NCBI GenBank assembly: GCA_963813495.1
Contig: CAWEZC010000005.1
Location: 682,001 to 746,000 of the forward strand
DNA length: 64,000 bases
Origin: JACVRW01 sp963813495
GTDB taxonomy: Bacteria; Actinomycetota; Thermoleophilia; Solirubrobacterales; Thermoleophilaceae
Direction: 5' to 3'
How positions within the stretch are numbered: the first letter of the stretch is position 1; every line of letters begins with the position of its first letter. A program made the translations under genes and the position numbers. Below, piece by piece: positions 1 through 8,489 of this stretch. Under the pieces are notes generated by a model. That model did no database searches. It saw only the letters and a list, made by a program, of their open reading frames with translations, and was not told where the DNA came from.

Positions 1-849
1 CTGCGCTCCGGCATCGGTCGCCGCGCGCTGATCGAGCTCACACTGATCGGCGCCTTCTGCGGGGCGCTGGGCTTCTGGGTGGTCACCGAGCGGCTCGCCT
101 ACAGCGCCGAGTCGCTCGCGCACGGGCTGCTGCCCGGGCTCGTGCTGGCCGCGCTGGCAGGCACCTCGCTGCTGCTCGGTGCCGCCAGCGGAGCGCTGGT
201 CGCCGCGCTGGTGATCGCGCTCGCGGCGCGTGACGAGCGCATCGGCGCGGACACCGGCACCGCGGTCGCGGTCACCGGCCTGCTCGGACTCGGTGCCCTG
301 CTCGCGCTCGAGCCGGATTCGCCCCAGCGCCTGACCGAGCTGCTCTTCGGCGATCCGCTCGGAGTGACCGACACCGACCTCGCCGCAGCCGCCGCGCTGG
401 CCGCGCTCGGCACGCTGCTCCTGGCAGCGCTTCACCGGCCGCTCGTGTTCACGGCCTTCGACAGCGACGGCGCCTCCGCGACCGGGCTGCGCCCCACGCG
501 GGTCCGCCTCGTGCTCTTGGCGCTGCTGGCGATCGCCATCGCAGTGGCCGTGCAGGGGCTCGGCGCGCTGCTCGTGCTTGCCGTGCTCGTGGCTCCGCCG
601 GTGGCCGTGCGCCGGCACGCGCGGACGCCGGGCGCGGCGATGCTGGGCGGCGCCCTGGTGGCCGTGCTGGCCGGCGTCGTGGGCATCGAGCTCTCCTTCC
701 ACGCGGGCAGCGCGACCGGAGCTTCGGTGGCGCTGGCGCTGTGCGCGGCGGCGGCGCTCGGCTCCGTGATCCCTATGCGAGTGCGGGCCGCGGGGCGTTC
801 CGGCGCACGGCCACGATGGCCACGCCGAGCGCCAGCAGCGCCAGGCTGA
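1..849 (+). CDS. Metal ABC transporter permease, ABC-3 family (partial, 5' end outside window)
   Basis: The reading frame is open from the first base, so the N-terminus lies upstream. The visible part is almost entirely hydrophobic, with at least six membrane segments and short charged loops. The segment around residues 25-50 (FWVVTERLAYSAESLAHGLL) and the S-H-x-L-L-P-G-type loop match ABC-3 permeases of the ZnuB/TroC/MntB class, which move zinc or manganese inward with a binding protein and an ATPase. Those partners would lie upstream. The last 25 or so codons overlap the convergent lgt gene by 77 bp and encode a basic, low-complexity tail. Family assignment is good; the metal cannot be told. 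Confidence 0.8.
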   Translation: MRSGIGRRALIELTLIGAFCGALGFWVVTERLAYSAESLAHGLLPGLVLAALAGTSLLLGAASGALVAALVIALAARDERIGADTGTAVAVTGLLGLGALLALEPDSPQRLTELLFGDPLGVTDTDLAAAAALAALGTLLLAALHRPLVFTAFDSDGASATGLRPTRVRLVLLALLAIAIAVAVQGLGALLVLAVLVAPPVAVRRHARTPGAAMLGGALVAVLAGVVGIELSFHAGSATGASVALALCAAAALGSVIPMRVRAAGRSGARPRWPRRAPAAPG

Positions 850-1525
850 TCAGCTGCGGCTGGGTCAGCCCCGCCACCACGGAATCGTTGCGGCGGATGA
901 ACTCGACAAGGAAGCGCTCGCCTCCGGTCAGGATCAGGTAGAGGCCGAACAGCACCCCGGGCGCGAAGCGGTCGCGCAGGTGCCACAGCACGAGCGCACC
1001 GATGCCCATCGTCAGCGTCTCGTAGATCGGCGTGGGGTGCACCTCGTCGGTGGTGGGCACGGTGCCGTCGGGATAGGCCATCGCCCAGGGCAGGTCGGAC
1101 TCGACGCCGTAGTCACCGTCACCGGAGAGCTGACAGCCGATCCGGCCGACGGCGTACCCGATCACCAGCGACACCGAGCAGGCGTCGAACATCTGCCAGC
1201 TGAGCCAGCCCCGCCAGCGCGCCCAGATGAGCACGCCGACCGCCCCGCCCACGAGGCCCCCGAAGAAGACCAGTCCGGAGCCGGAGAAGACGTTGCCCAG
1301 CAGGTCGTCGGAGACCTCGCTCCAGTTCTGGATCAGGTAGTCGAGGCGCGCGCCCAGGAGGCCGCCGATCAGGGCGGCGAAGACCATTTCGTAGGTCCAG
1401 TCCTGCGGCTTCCCCAGTTCGCGCAGCCGGCGGTTGACCGTGACCCCGGAGGCCACGAAGGCCAGGGCGAAGCAGAGCCCGAAGGTCTGCAGGTCCAGCG
1501 GCCCTATGGAGATCTCCGGCAACAC
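773..1525 (-). CDS. lgt: Prolipoprotein diacylglyceryl transferase
   Basis: Lgt transfers diacylglycerol from phosphatidylglycerol to the lipobox cysteine of prelipoproteins at the cytoplasmic membrane. The 250-residue product has about seven membrane segments. The signature region GYAVGRIGCQLSGDGDYG (about residues 123-140) is the Lgt motif in the variant common in Actinobacteria and Chloroflexi, and the conserved Arg/Glu near TGGERFLVEFIRRND (about 200-215) is present. The start is GTG, giving VLPEISIGPL with no obvious Shine-Dalgarno. Lipoproteins that would be substrates are encoded nearby at 11501-11995 and 13603-14874. The 3' end overlaps the convergent permease. Confidence 0.95.
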   Translation of the reverse strand: MLPEISIGPLDLQTFGLCFALAFVASGVTVNRRLRELGKPQDWTYEMVFAALIGGLLGARLDYLIQNWSEVSDDLLGNVFSGSGLVFFGGLVGGAVGVLIWARWRGWLSWQMFDACSVSLVIGYAVGRIGCQLSGDGDYGVESDLPWAMAYPDGTVPTTDEVHPTPIYETLTMGIGALVLWHLRDRFAPGVLFGLYLILTGGERFLVEFIRRNDSVVAGLTQPQLISLALLALGVAIVAVRRNAPRPALA

Positions 1526-1600
1526 CGCTGCGGCAGGCTAGCGGTAGGCCGCGGCGCGCCAGCCAGGCCGGAGCCTTGCGCGGGGACGAAGGTCCTTCCC

Positions 1601-1606
1601 TACCAT
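1601..1606 (+). promoter_or_regulatory. -10 box (TACCAT) for a leaderless subtilase transcript
   Basis: TACCAT ends 8 bases before the ATG at 1615. A possible -35 (TTGCGC, 1576-1581) lies 19 bp upstream. No Shine-Dalgarno precedes the ATG, so transcription probably starts at or next to it. Confidence 0.5.
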
Positions 1607-1614
1607 CGGGTGCG

Positions 1615-3342
1615 ATGCGGAAGGCGGCACTCGCGACCCTCCTTTGTGCCGCGCCGCTGCTGGCGGCGTCTGCGCCCGCGGGCGCAGACGTGATCGACCG
1701 GGCCGCGCTGCGTGAGGTGCTGCGCAGCCAACCCCGCGCCGCGACCGGGGCCCCCCTCCCTCTGCCGCTCCCCGAACCTTCCGCGGCGCCGGCGGCGAGC
1801 GCCGCCGCGTCGAGCGAGACGGCCGAGATCGCCCGCCGTGCGGGGCGCCGGCAGCTGCTGGTGGGCCTGCGCGCACATGCGGACGGGCCCGGCGTCGCCG
1901 CGAAGCTACGCGACCTGGGTGGCAAAGTCGATGCCTTCCCCCTCATGGGAGTGCTCGGGGCCGACATGCCCTCGGGCGCCGCGGCCGTGGACGCGCTGCG
2001 GGACGACCCCCGGGTGGCCTACATCGAGAGTGACCGCAGGCTGCGGACGGCCGCCGATCCGTTCGACACACTCGACCCCTCGACCGGCATCAAGTTCAGC
2101 TGGTTCTACGACGATGTCCGCGCCGGCGAGGCGATCGCCGCCGCCGGCGGCGGCTCCTCGCGCACGGTCGCGGTGATCGACACGGGCCTCGACGTCAACC
2201 ATCCCGAGTTCGGCGGCGCGACTCGGATTGCCCGCACCCGCGACACGGCCAGCGGTGGCACGACCGTGACCGACAGCGTCGGCCACGGGACCTTCGTCGG
2301 CGGGCTGATCGCGGCGATCGACGGCAACGGCGTCGGCGGCAAGGGGGTGGCCGGCAACACTCGCCTGGTGGCCGTGCGCGCCTCGCAGAACGGCCTCTTC
2401 AGGGCGAGTGACCTGCTGCGCGGCATCGCCTTCTCGATCCGCAGCCGGGCCGATGTGCTCAACATGAGCCTTGCGGGAGCGGGCTTCTCGCGCAGCCATG
2501 CGCGGGCCCTGGCTACCGTCTTCTACAACGACGTGCTGCCCGTCGCGGCCTCGGGCAACAACGCGCGGGCCGGCAACCCTGTCGAGTTCCCCGCCGCGGC
2601 CCTCGGCGGCGAGCGCGGCGCGCCGGGCATCGGCCTCTCGGTGGCGGCCACCAAGCCCAACGGCGGGGTGGCGAGCTTCTCGAACCACAACGAGTTCGTG
2701 ACGCTCGCGGCGCCGGGCGCCGGGCCCAGCGGGTGCCAGTTCGGCGTCTTCTCCACCCTGCCGCCCACCCTCGGCACCGAGTGGGACAAGCCGCGCTCGT
2801 GCTCAGCGATCTTCTCGGTGGGTGGGGCTCGCTACGGCTACGCCGAGGGCACGAGCTTCGCCGCTCCCATCGCCGCGGGCATCGCCGCGCTGGTCTGGCA
2901 GGTGGAGCGCCGGCTGGCCTCTGAGCAGGTGGCCGAGGTGCTGGCGCGCTCGGCCCGTCAGACGGTCGGCAGCGGCTGGAACGAGTTCACCGGAGCGGGC
3001 ATCGTCGACGGAGCCGCCGCCACTGCACTGGCGCGGACCTACGACGTGACCGCGCCGCGGCTGCGGGGCAAGGCACGCAAGCTGGGGGGCTCGGTGAGAG
3101 TCCGGCTGAGGCGCGCGAAGGACCGCACCGAAGCGGGCCGCGAGCTGGCCGGCAAGGTGACCTACGCGCTGCTCGTCTCGCGCAACGGAGGGCGCAGCTT
3201 CAGGGCGGTCCGGGGCCGCCGCCGCAAGCCCATCTCCACCACCGTGGCCCTGCGCGGGCGCAGGACCAACGTCCTGATCGCCACCGCGTGCGACCGCAAC
3301 GGCAACTGCGGCGTCCGGCGGCTGGGGCGTTACCGCCCCTGA
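1615..3342 (+). CDS. Secreted S8 family serine peptidase (subtilase)
   Basis: A 575-residue exported subtilisin-like protease. Residues 1-25 form a Sec signal peptide (MRKAALATLLCAAPLLAASA). Residues about 78-143 look like an I9-type propeptide ending in RVAYIESDRRL. The catalytic triad is visible: Asp189 in VAVIDTG, His224 in SVGHGTF and Ser414 in EGTSFAAP, with the oxyanion Asn in AASGNN. The C-terminal 90 residues are Arg/Lys-rich with no membrane anchor. The frame opens earlier at TTG 1576, but ATG 1615 is chosen because it starts the signal peptide and follows a TACCAT -10 box. Stops 15 bp short of the convergent YibE/F gene. Confidence 0.93.
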   Translation: MRKAALATLLCAAPLLAASAPAGADVIDRAALREVLRSQPRAATGAPLPLPLPEPSAAPAASAAASSETAEIARRAGRRQLLVGLRAHADGPGVAAKLRDLGGKVDAFPLMGVLGADMPSGAAAVDALRDDPRVAYIESDRRLRTAADPFDTLDPSTGIKFSWFYDDVRAGEAIAAAGGGSSRTVAVIDTGLDVNHPEFGGATRIARTRDTASGGTTVTDSVGHGTFVGGLIAAIDGNGVGGKGVAGNTRLVAVRASQNGLFRASDLLRGIAFSIRSRADVLNMSLAGAGFSRSHARALATVFYNDVLPVAASGNNARAGNPVEFPAAALGGERGAPGIGLSVAATKPNGGVASFSNHNEFVTLAAPGAGPSGCQFGVFSTLPPTLGTEWDKPRSCSAIFSVGGARYGYAEGTSFAAPIAAGIAALVWQVERRLASEQVAEVLARSARQTVGSGWNEFTGAGIVDGAAATALARTYDVTAPRLRGKARKLGGSVRVRLRRAKDRTEAGRELAGKVTYALLVSRNGGRSFRAVRGRRRKPISTTVALRGRRTNVLIATACDRNGNCGVRRLGRYRP

Positions 3343-3357
3343 GCGACCCCTGAGGCC

Positions 3358-4512
3358 TCAGTGAGCGTGTCCCTGCGCCTCCAGCCGCTCTGGGTCCTCG
3401 TTGAGCGCCAGTAGCGCCGCCAGCGCCGTGGTCACCGGCACCGCGGCGATCAGCCCGATCGAACCCACCAGCGTGGCCACGATCTCCTTCGCCACGATCT
3501 CGAAGTTCAGGGCGTCTCCCAGGCCGAGATCGGCCGAGGTGAAGATCAGCAGGATCGGCAGCGAGGCGCCGACGTAGGCCAGGACGAGCGTGTTCACGGT
3601 GGCGCTGACGTGGTCGCGGCCGACGTCGAGCGCCCGCACGAACAGCGACCGAAAGCCCAGGCTCGGGTTGGCCCGGCGCAGGGCGAGGACGGTGGAGGCC
3701 TGGCTGATCGTCACGTCGTCGAGCACCCCGAGGGCGCCGATCACGATGCCGGCCAGCAACAGGCCCTGGAGCGACAGGTCGGCCTGACCGAGCTGCAGGA
3801 AGGTCGCTTCCTCGGTCGCCAGCCCGGTGAGGTGTGTGAGCTCGGTGAAGAGCACGGCCAGGCCGGCGGTGAGCAGCAGGCTCACCGCCGTGCCCAGCAT
3901 GGCCGCCACGCTCTTCGGGCCCCCTCCGTGGGCCAGCGGAATCGTGACCAGGGCGATGGCCAGCGAGCCCGTCACCGCTACTGCGAGCGGCGAGTTGCCG
4001 TCCAGGATCGCGGGGACCACGAAGAGCAGCACGAGCGCGAGGCTGAAGGCCAGGCCGAGCAGCGACAGCGCCCCGCGCCAGCGGGCGAAGACGAGCACCA
4101 CTAGGACGAACAGCCCGGCCAGCAGAAGCATGGGCTCGCGCCGCTCGAAGTCGGTGAGGGTGTAGGCCGTGCCGGCCACCTGATCCGCGCCCGGAGGCGG
4201 CTCGGGCTGCTTCGCGACCCGAACGCCGTCGCCCGGATCGAGGTCCGGGTCGAGCCCGTTGGCCTGCAGCTGGAGCTCCACCAGCCGGCCTGACTCCGGG
4301 CCGCTCTCCAGGCGCACGGAGGCGATCTCGCAGTTCTGGCCGATGAACCCGGGGCAGGTCGTCTCCTCCACCCGCTCGACCTTGCCTTGCTCGCTCTCCA
4401 CGGCCACCCCCTCTGCGAGCCGCGACTCGACGTCGCCCGGCCACAGCACCACGATGCCGGCGAGCGTGGCCACGGCGAGCAGCGCCGCGACGACGGTGAA
4501 GAGCCGCTTCAC
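3358..4512 (-). CDS. YibE/F family membrane protein
   Basis: The 384-residue product has an N-terminal membrane anchor, an extracytoplasmic segment of about 100 residues with one Cys pair (TCPGFIGQNC), then seven or eight membrane helices. The family hallmarks GALGVLDDVTISQA (about residues 266-279) and GRDHVSATVNTLVLAYVGASLP (about 301-322) are clear. YibE/F proteins are widespread in Firmicutes and Actinobacteria and are proposed to be transporters, but the substrate is unknown. It is followed 30 bp upstream on the strand by the M23 peptidase gene, so co-transcription is possible. No other functional clue is visible. Confidence 0.85.
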   Translation of the reverse strand: MKRLFTVVAALLAVATLAGIVVLWPGDVESRLAEGVAVESEQGKVERVEETTCPGFIGQNCEIASVRLESGPESGRLVELQLQANGLDPDLDPGDGVRVAKQPEPPPGADQVAGTAYTLTDFERREPMLLLAGLFVLVVLVFARWRGALSLLGLAFSLALVLLFVVPAILDGNSPLAVAVTGSLAIALVTIPLAHGGGPKSVAAMLGTAVSLLLTAGLAVLFTELTHLTGLATEEATFLQLGQADLSLQGLLLAGIVIGALGVLDDVTISQASTVLALRRANPSLGFRSLFVRALDVGRDHVSATVNTLVLAYVGASLPILLIFTSADLGLGDALNFEIVAKEIVATLVGSIGLIAAVPVTTALAALLALNEDPERLEAQGHAH

Positions 4513-4542
4513 GCGCCGGAAGCTAGCGTCAGCCCAGGCCGT

Positions 4543-5703
4543 CTACAGGTAACCCAGCGGATCGACCGGGGAGCCGCTCACGCGTGTCTCGAAATGCAGA
4601 TGGTCGCCGAAGCAGTGGCCCGTGCAGCCGACGTAGCCGATCACCTGTCCCTGGCTCACGTTGGCGCCGTTCGAGGTGGCGAAGCTCGACTGATGGGCGT
4701 AACAGGTGGAGAGGCTCGCGTTGTGCTGGATGCACGTGTAGTTGCCGTAGCCGCCCACCCAGCCCATCAGCGCCACCCGGCCGGAGTCGGCGGCCCGGAT
4801 CGGCGTGCCGCTGCCCACCGCGATGTCCACTCCCGCATGCAGGCGGCCCCAGCGCATCCCGAATGGGGAGACCACCGGTCCGTTGACCGGCCAGACGAGC
4901 GAGCCGCTGCCCTGCCTGATCGGCCCGGGAGCCGGCGCACCCTGGAGGGCGGCCTGAACCTTGGCCTGCTCGGCCTCGAGCGCGCGCAGGTCCCCCTCGA
5001 GCGCCACCCGGCTCGAGCGCACCTCGCCGAGTGCCCCGCGCTTGTCCGCCCGCGCCGAGGCCAGCTCGTCCCTCGAGCCCACGAGCTGACTCTGCACGGC
5101 GGCGATCTGATCGCGCCAGCGCAGGATCCGCTCGGCCGCGAGCTGCTCGCGCTCCTCGAGCTCGGCCATCTGCACGGCCTGGTCCTTGGCCTTGTCACGC
5201 AGGACACGCACGCGGTCGGTGATCTCGCGGTCTTGCTCGGAGATGCGATCGAGGAACTCCGCCCGCTCGAGCAGGTCGCCGAAGCCGTCGGCCTCGAGCA
5301 CCACCGTGAGAGCGTCGGGGGCGTCGGCCTTGTAGATCTCGATGAGCCGGCCCGCCAGCACCTTGCGGGCGGTGACGAGCTCGCTGCGCAGCCGCTCCAG
5401 CCTGTCCTGGGCCTCCTCCAGGCGGTCACGCACCTCGAGCAGCTCGGCCTTCTGGGCGTCGAGGCTGGACTGGGCGCGGTCGAGGCGCTCCTGGGTGGCG
5501 CTGATCTCGCCCTGGACGGCGTCGATGCGCGTGTCGAAACGCTGAATGGTGGTGGACAGCACGCCCTCTCGCTGCTTCTTGTCCTCGATCTGCGAGCGCT
5601 TCTCCTCGATCCGAGTCGACAGGGGCGCCGACAGCCCCGGCATCGGGAGCACCAGGAAGGCCATCAGGGCCAGCGCTATGGGAAGGCAGAAGGTCTTCTT
5701 CAT
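4543..5703 (-). CDS. Secreted coiled-coil M23 (LytM-type) metallopeptidase
   Basis: A 386-residue exported protein. Residues 1-25 are a signal peptide. Residues about 30-250 form a long Glu/Arg/Gln-rich coiled coil with heptads. Residues 275-386 are a LytM/M23 domain with zinc ligands in LHAGVDIA (His, Asp) and the HLHFE motif near the C-terminus. The architecture resembles EnvC and FtsEX-linked peptidoglycan hydrolases or regulators of cell separation. Both M23 motifs look intact, so it is probably catalytic rather than a degenerate activator. No ftsEX genes are in the window. The ATG has no clear Shine-Dalgarno. Confidence 0.92.
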   Translation of the reverse strand: MKKTFCLPIALALMAFLVLPMPGLSAPLSTRIEEKRSQIEDKKQREGVLSTTIQRFDTRIDAVQGEISATQERLDRAQSSLDAQKAELLEVRDRLEEAQDRLERLRSELVTARKVLAGRLIEIYKADAPDALTVVLEADGFGDLLERAEFLDRISEQDREITDRVRVLRDKAKDQAVQMAELEEREQLAAERILRWRDQIAAVQSQLVGSRDELASARADKRGALGEVRSSRVALEGDLRALEAEQAKVQAALQGAPAPGPIRQGSGSLVWPVNGPVVSPFGMRWGRLHAGVDIAVGSGTPIRAADSGRVALMGWVGGYGNYTCIQHNASLSTCYAHQSSFATSNGANVSQGQVIGYVGCTGHCFGDHLHFETRVSGSPVDPLGYL

Positions 5704-5846
5704 TGGGGAGGCAAGCGTCTTCGGGTTCCCCCCGTTTCCATGCGTTATGCAGGGGAATTAGGCGCTCGCGACGCGGCCACAATAGCAAGGCACGTCGTCC
5801 TGGCAAGGCCTTTTCCTCGTCCTGCAAGACGGCATGCAGCGTGCAC

Positions 5847-5852
5847 TAATCT
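5847..5852 (+). promoter_or_regulatory. -10 box (TAATCT) for leaderless htpX-pspAB mRNA
   Basis: TAATCT ends 8 bases before the ATG at 5861, without a Shine-Dalgarno between them. It lies in the 157-bp gap shared with the divergent M23 peptidase gene. Confidence 0.5.
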
Positions 5853-5860
5853 TCAGGCAG

Positions 5861-6766
5861 ATGGCACAGACGAAGGCAGTGTTTCCCCGAGACCCCGGCC
5901 TGCAGGCGCGCATGCTGCTCACGCTGTTCCTGCTCGGCCTCCTCTACGTCGCGTTCATCGCCGTCCTGGTCAGCGCCGGAGCCAACGCGGTCCTGATCCT
6001 GATCGTGGTGGGCGGACTGTCGCTGGCGCAGCTGTTCTTCTCGGACAAGCTCGCGCTGTCGGCCATAGGCGCCAAGGAGGTCTCGCCCCAGCAGGCTCCC
6101 GGTCTGCACGCCATGATCGAGCGGCTCTGCATCCAGGCCGACGTCCCCAAGCCGCGCATCGCCGTGGCCGACACGCCGGTGCCCAACGCCTTCGCCACCG
6201 GCCGCTCCCAGAAGCACGCCACGGTCTGCGCCACCACCGGGATCATGCAGACTCTCTCCCCCAGCGAACTCGAGGGCGTCATGGCTCACGAGCTGGCCCA
6301 CGTCAAGCACCGCGACGTGCTGATCATGACGATCGCCAGCTTCTTCGCCAGCATCGCGGCGCTCATGCTTCAGTACGGCTTCCTGTTCGGGGGCGGTGGC
6401 GACGACGACGAGAATCCGAGCTTCCTGGTCATCCTGCTCGTGTCCGCGCTGGTCTACGTGATCTCGTTCTTCCTGATGATGGCGCTATCGCGCTACCGCG
6501 AGTTCGCGGCCGACCGCGGGGCGGCGATCGTCACCGGCCGGCCCAGCGCGCTCTCCGCCGCGCTGGTCAAGATCTCCGGAGCGATGAAGACCGTGCCTCA
6601 GCACGACCTCCGCGAGGTAGAGCGCATGAACGCGTTCTTCATCGTCCCGGCCAGCGTCAAGGGCTCGATCAAGTCGCTCTTCTCCACCCACCCGCCGATG
6701 GAGAAGCGGATCGAGCGCCTGCAGCAGCTCGAGCGGCAGCTCCAGAGCGGCGCGGCCGCGGCCTAG
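5861..6766 (+). CDS. htpX: Membrane zinc protease HtpX (M48)
   Basis: A 301-residue M48 membrane metalloprotease that degrades damaged membrane proteins under envelope stress. Two membrane helices lie at about residues 18-60 and two more in the middle (about 165-185 and 200-220). The zinc site is VMAHELAHVKHRD (HExxH, about 138-150) and the third ligand Glu is in RYREFAADRGAA (about 213-224). The start at ATG 5861 (MAQTKAVF) is preferred over TTG/ATG options upstream because of the -10 box 8 bp before it. The downstream gene, 4 bp away, is pspAB, the usual actinobacterial partner in the phage-shock system. Confidence 0.93.
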   Translation: MAQTKAVFPRDPGLQARMLLTLFLLGLLYVAFIAVLVSAGANAVLILIVVGGLSLAQLFFSDKLALSAIGAKEVSPQQAPGLHAMIERLCIQADVPKPRIAVADTPVPNAFATGRSQKHATVCATTGIMQTLSPSELEGVMAHELAHVKHRDVLIMTIASFFASIAALMLQYGFLFGGGGDDDENPSFLVILLVSALVYVISFFLMMALSRYREFAADRGAAIVTGRPSALSAALVKISGAMKTVPQHDLREVERMNAFFIVPASVKGSIKSLFSTHPPMEKRIERLQQLERQLQSGAAAA

Positions 6767-6770
6767 CCGG

Positions 6771-7343
6771 TTGGGATTTCTCGACGCGATATTCGGGTCC
6801 AAGGGCACCCTCAAGGGGCCCGCTCCCGACCGGCTGTTCGCGATGACCACGGCGTACGTGACGCTCGAGACCGGGCTCGGCCTCAAGCACAAGGGCGTGG
6901 CCGGGATCGTGTTCCAGCCCCTGGGCACCGCCGATTTCCAAGGCATCCTGGCCGAGACCGAGGAGCTGCTGGCGGGCACGACCGAGGAGACGGGCAGCAC
7001 GGTCACCAGCAGCGAAGATGAGTTCGGCTACCGCTGGCTCGTGCTCCACGATCCGGACTTCGAGGACCTCGTCGTCGCGCTCAACACCGTCTCGACCCAG
7101 CTCCAGGGCGGCGGCTACGGCGACCGCCTGCTGGCCGCCGTCTTCGCCTTCGAGGAGAACGGCAAGCCGATCTACCTGATCTACAACTTCAAGCGCGGCA
7201 AGTTCTATCCGTTCGTGCCGGCGCCCGGGGAGCAGGCGCGCGACAACGAGCGGGAGCTGCGCCTCAAGGCCCAGCTGGGCAACGAGCTGCCTTTCGAGGA
7301 GGAGATCGGCCGCTGGTTCCCGCTCTGGGACGTGCCCCTCTAG
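6771..7343 (+). CDS. pspAB: PspA-associated protein PspAB
   Basis: A 190-residue soluble protein beginning with TTG (LGFLDAIFGSKGTLKGP). The start FLDAIFG, the segment AMTTAYVTLETGLGLKHKGVAGIVF and the C-terminal ELPFEEEIGRWFPLWDVPL match the PspAB family, which is encoded next to HtpX in Actinobacteria and accompanies PspA and PspAA in membrane-stress responses. Its biochemical role is not established. It sits 4 bp after htpX and is almost certainly co-translated. The other half of the module (pspA-pspAA) lies 2.5 kb away on the opposite strand. It abuts the convergent GyrI-like gene with a 4-bp overlap. Confidence 0.85.
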   Translation: MGFLDAIFGSKGTLKGPAPDRLFAMTTAYVTLETGLGLKHKGVAGIVFQPLGTADFQGILAETEELLAGTTEETGSTVTSSEDEFGYRWLVLHDPDFEDLVVALNTVSTQLQGGGYGDRLLAAVFAFEENGKPIYLIYNFKRGKFYPFVPAPGEQARDNERELRLKAQLGNELPFEEEIGRWFPLWDVPL

Positions 7344-7879
7344 TCGTCCTCGACGATCAGGTAGGTCAGGAGGGTCTCCCACTTGGACCAGTCGGACTGG
7401 CTCTCGGGCCCGATCCTGAAGTGGTCGGCACAGCAGGCCAGCGCCGACCCGCGCTCGGTCTCGCGGCTGTAACGGAGGCCATGCTGGTCCATCCAGTTCA
7501 GCAGCTCCGAGCGGGCGCCATCCAGATCGGCCGCCGTCTCACTGCGGTAGGGGCCCACGTGCAGCAGGACCGCGTAGCGACCCGGCGGGAGCTCGCCCGC
7601 CTGTACCCGGCCATTGCCGGTCACCGTTCCCGCCACCGGCACCGCGACCTCCAGCTCGAGCGGCTCGCCGGCACGATCGGTCTCGAGCAGGCGGATGAAG
7701 GGCGGCCCTGCCGGCTTGACCCCTCGCTCGCCGAGCGAGGCCAACAGGTCCGGGAAGGCGCTGTCCACCGCCTGGGGCACTCCGTCGGTCACCTCTCGGC
7801 GGATGGCCAGATAGGGCTGCGCGGCTCGTTGCTGAATTTCGGGCATGTCGTTGAGACCGGCGCCGGGCCGCGAATTCAT
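7340..7879 (-). CDS. GyrI-like effector-binding domain protein
   Basis: A 179-residue cytoplasmic protein. The pattern IQQRAAQPYLAIRREVT at the start, the middle RLLETDRAGEPLELEVAVPV and GRYAVLLHVGPY (about 103-114) is typical of stand-alone GyrI/AraC effector-binding (BmrR ligand-binding) domains. They bind small hydrophobic or cationic ligands and in some members hydrolyse them. There is no DNA-binding domain. The ATG overlaps the stop of the upstream SnoaL-like gene as ATGA, so the two are translationally coupled. Ligand unknown. Confidence 0.78.
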   Translation of the reverse strand: MNSRPGAGLNDMPEIQQRAAQPYLAIRREVTDGVPQAVDSAFPDLLASLGERGVKPAGPPFIRLLETDRAGEPLELEVAVPVAGTVTGNGRVQAGELPPGRYAVLLHVGPYRSETAADLDGARSELLNWMDQHGLRYSRETERGSALACCADHFRIGPESQSDWSKWETLLTYLIVEDD

Positions 7880-8292
7880 CGCGGTCCGTCGTCGCCACCG
7901 CCGTCCGGGAAGGAGTGGTGCTCGTGGGCCACGACCCAGCGACCGCGCTCCTTGCGGAGCCCGAGCGTCAGCCGCAGGCGATTCTCAGGGTTGTCGGACA
8001 GCTCCTTTTGCGTTCCGCAGCGCAACATAGCCTGGGCGTAGGCGACGTCGTCCCCGGCGGTGACCTCCAGGGACACGATCTCGAACGCGGCGCCCCGCGC
8101 CTGCAACTCGAAGAACGGCGGCCAGGTCTCGCGGTAGGCGTCGAGGCCGCGAACGCCCTCATAGGGCGGCGGCACGTCAAACATCACGATGTCGTCGGAG
8201 TGGTCCGCGATAACGCCGTCCATGTCGCCGGCATGCACGGCCACGGCCCAGCGCTCGATCAAGGTCTGGATCTCCTGCTCGTCAGTGCGCAT
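7876..8292 (-). CDS. SnoaL-like / NTF2-fold protein (YybH type)
   Basis: A 138-residue cone-shaped NTF2-fold protein. The opening TLIERWAVAVHAGDMDGVIADHSDDIVMFDVPPP followed by GLDAYRETWPPFF and the final RWVVAHEHHSFP is the SnoaL/YybH ketosteroid-isomerase-like pattern. Such proteins may be enzymes or ligand binders, and no catalytic assignment can be made. ATG 8292 (MRTDEQEI) follows GAAGGGA about 10 bases upstream and is chosen over TTG 8313. It is coupled through ATGA to the GyrI-like gene. The 197 bp upstream to the next gene show no further ORF and presumably hold the promoter. Confidence 0.75.
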   Translation of the reverse strand: MRTDEQEIQTLIERWAVAVHAGDMDGVIADHSDDIVMFDVPPPYEGVRGLDAYRETWPPFFELQARGAAFEIVSLEVTAGDDVAYAQAMLRCGTQKELSDNPENRLRLTLGLRKERGRWVVAHEHHSFPDGGGDDGPR

Positions 8293-8489
8293 ATTGCTCA
8301 GTCCCTTCGACAATGCTTCGGGTCCATACGGCGCTCTGACTTCCGTGAGGATCGAAACTAATCGGGCGACATAGGCACCGCTGGCGAGAGCCGCCGGAGG
8401 GGCTGCTGCTCACGGGCACCCGGCCCCCGCTGCCCGCGCTGCGCACCCGGATGGGCGAGGCCGCCCGCCGCCGCCGGCTCGCGACCCCG

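Noticed and set aside
5704..5860. c-di-AMP riboswitch ahead of the M23 peptidase gene
   Set aside because: Only 157 bp are available, shared with a divergent gene, and no ydaO-like conserved motif was found.
4387..6846. Plus-strand open frame of 819 codons across 4.4-6.8 kb
   Set aside because: It runs antisense to the M23 gene and out of frame through htpX, with composition typical of shadow frames in GC-rich DNA.
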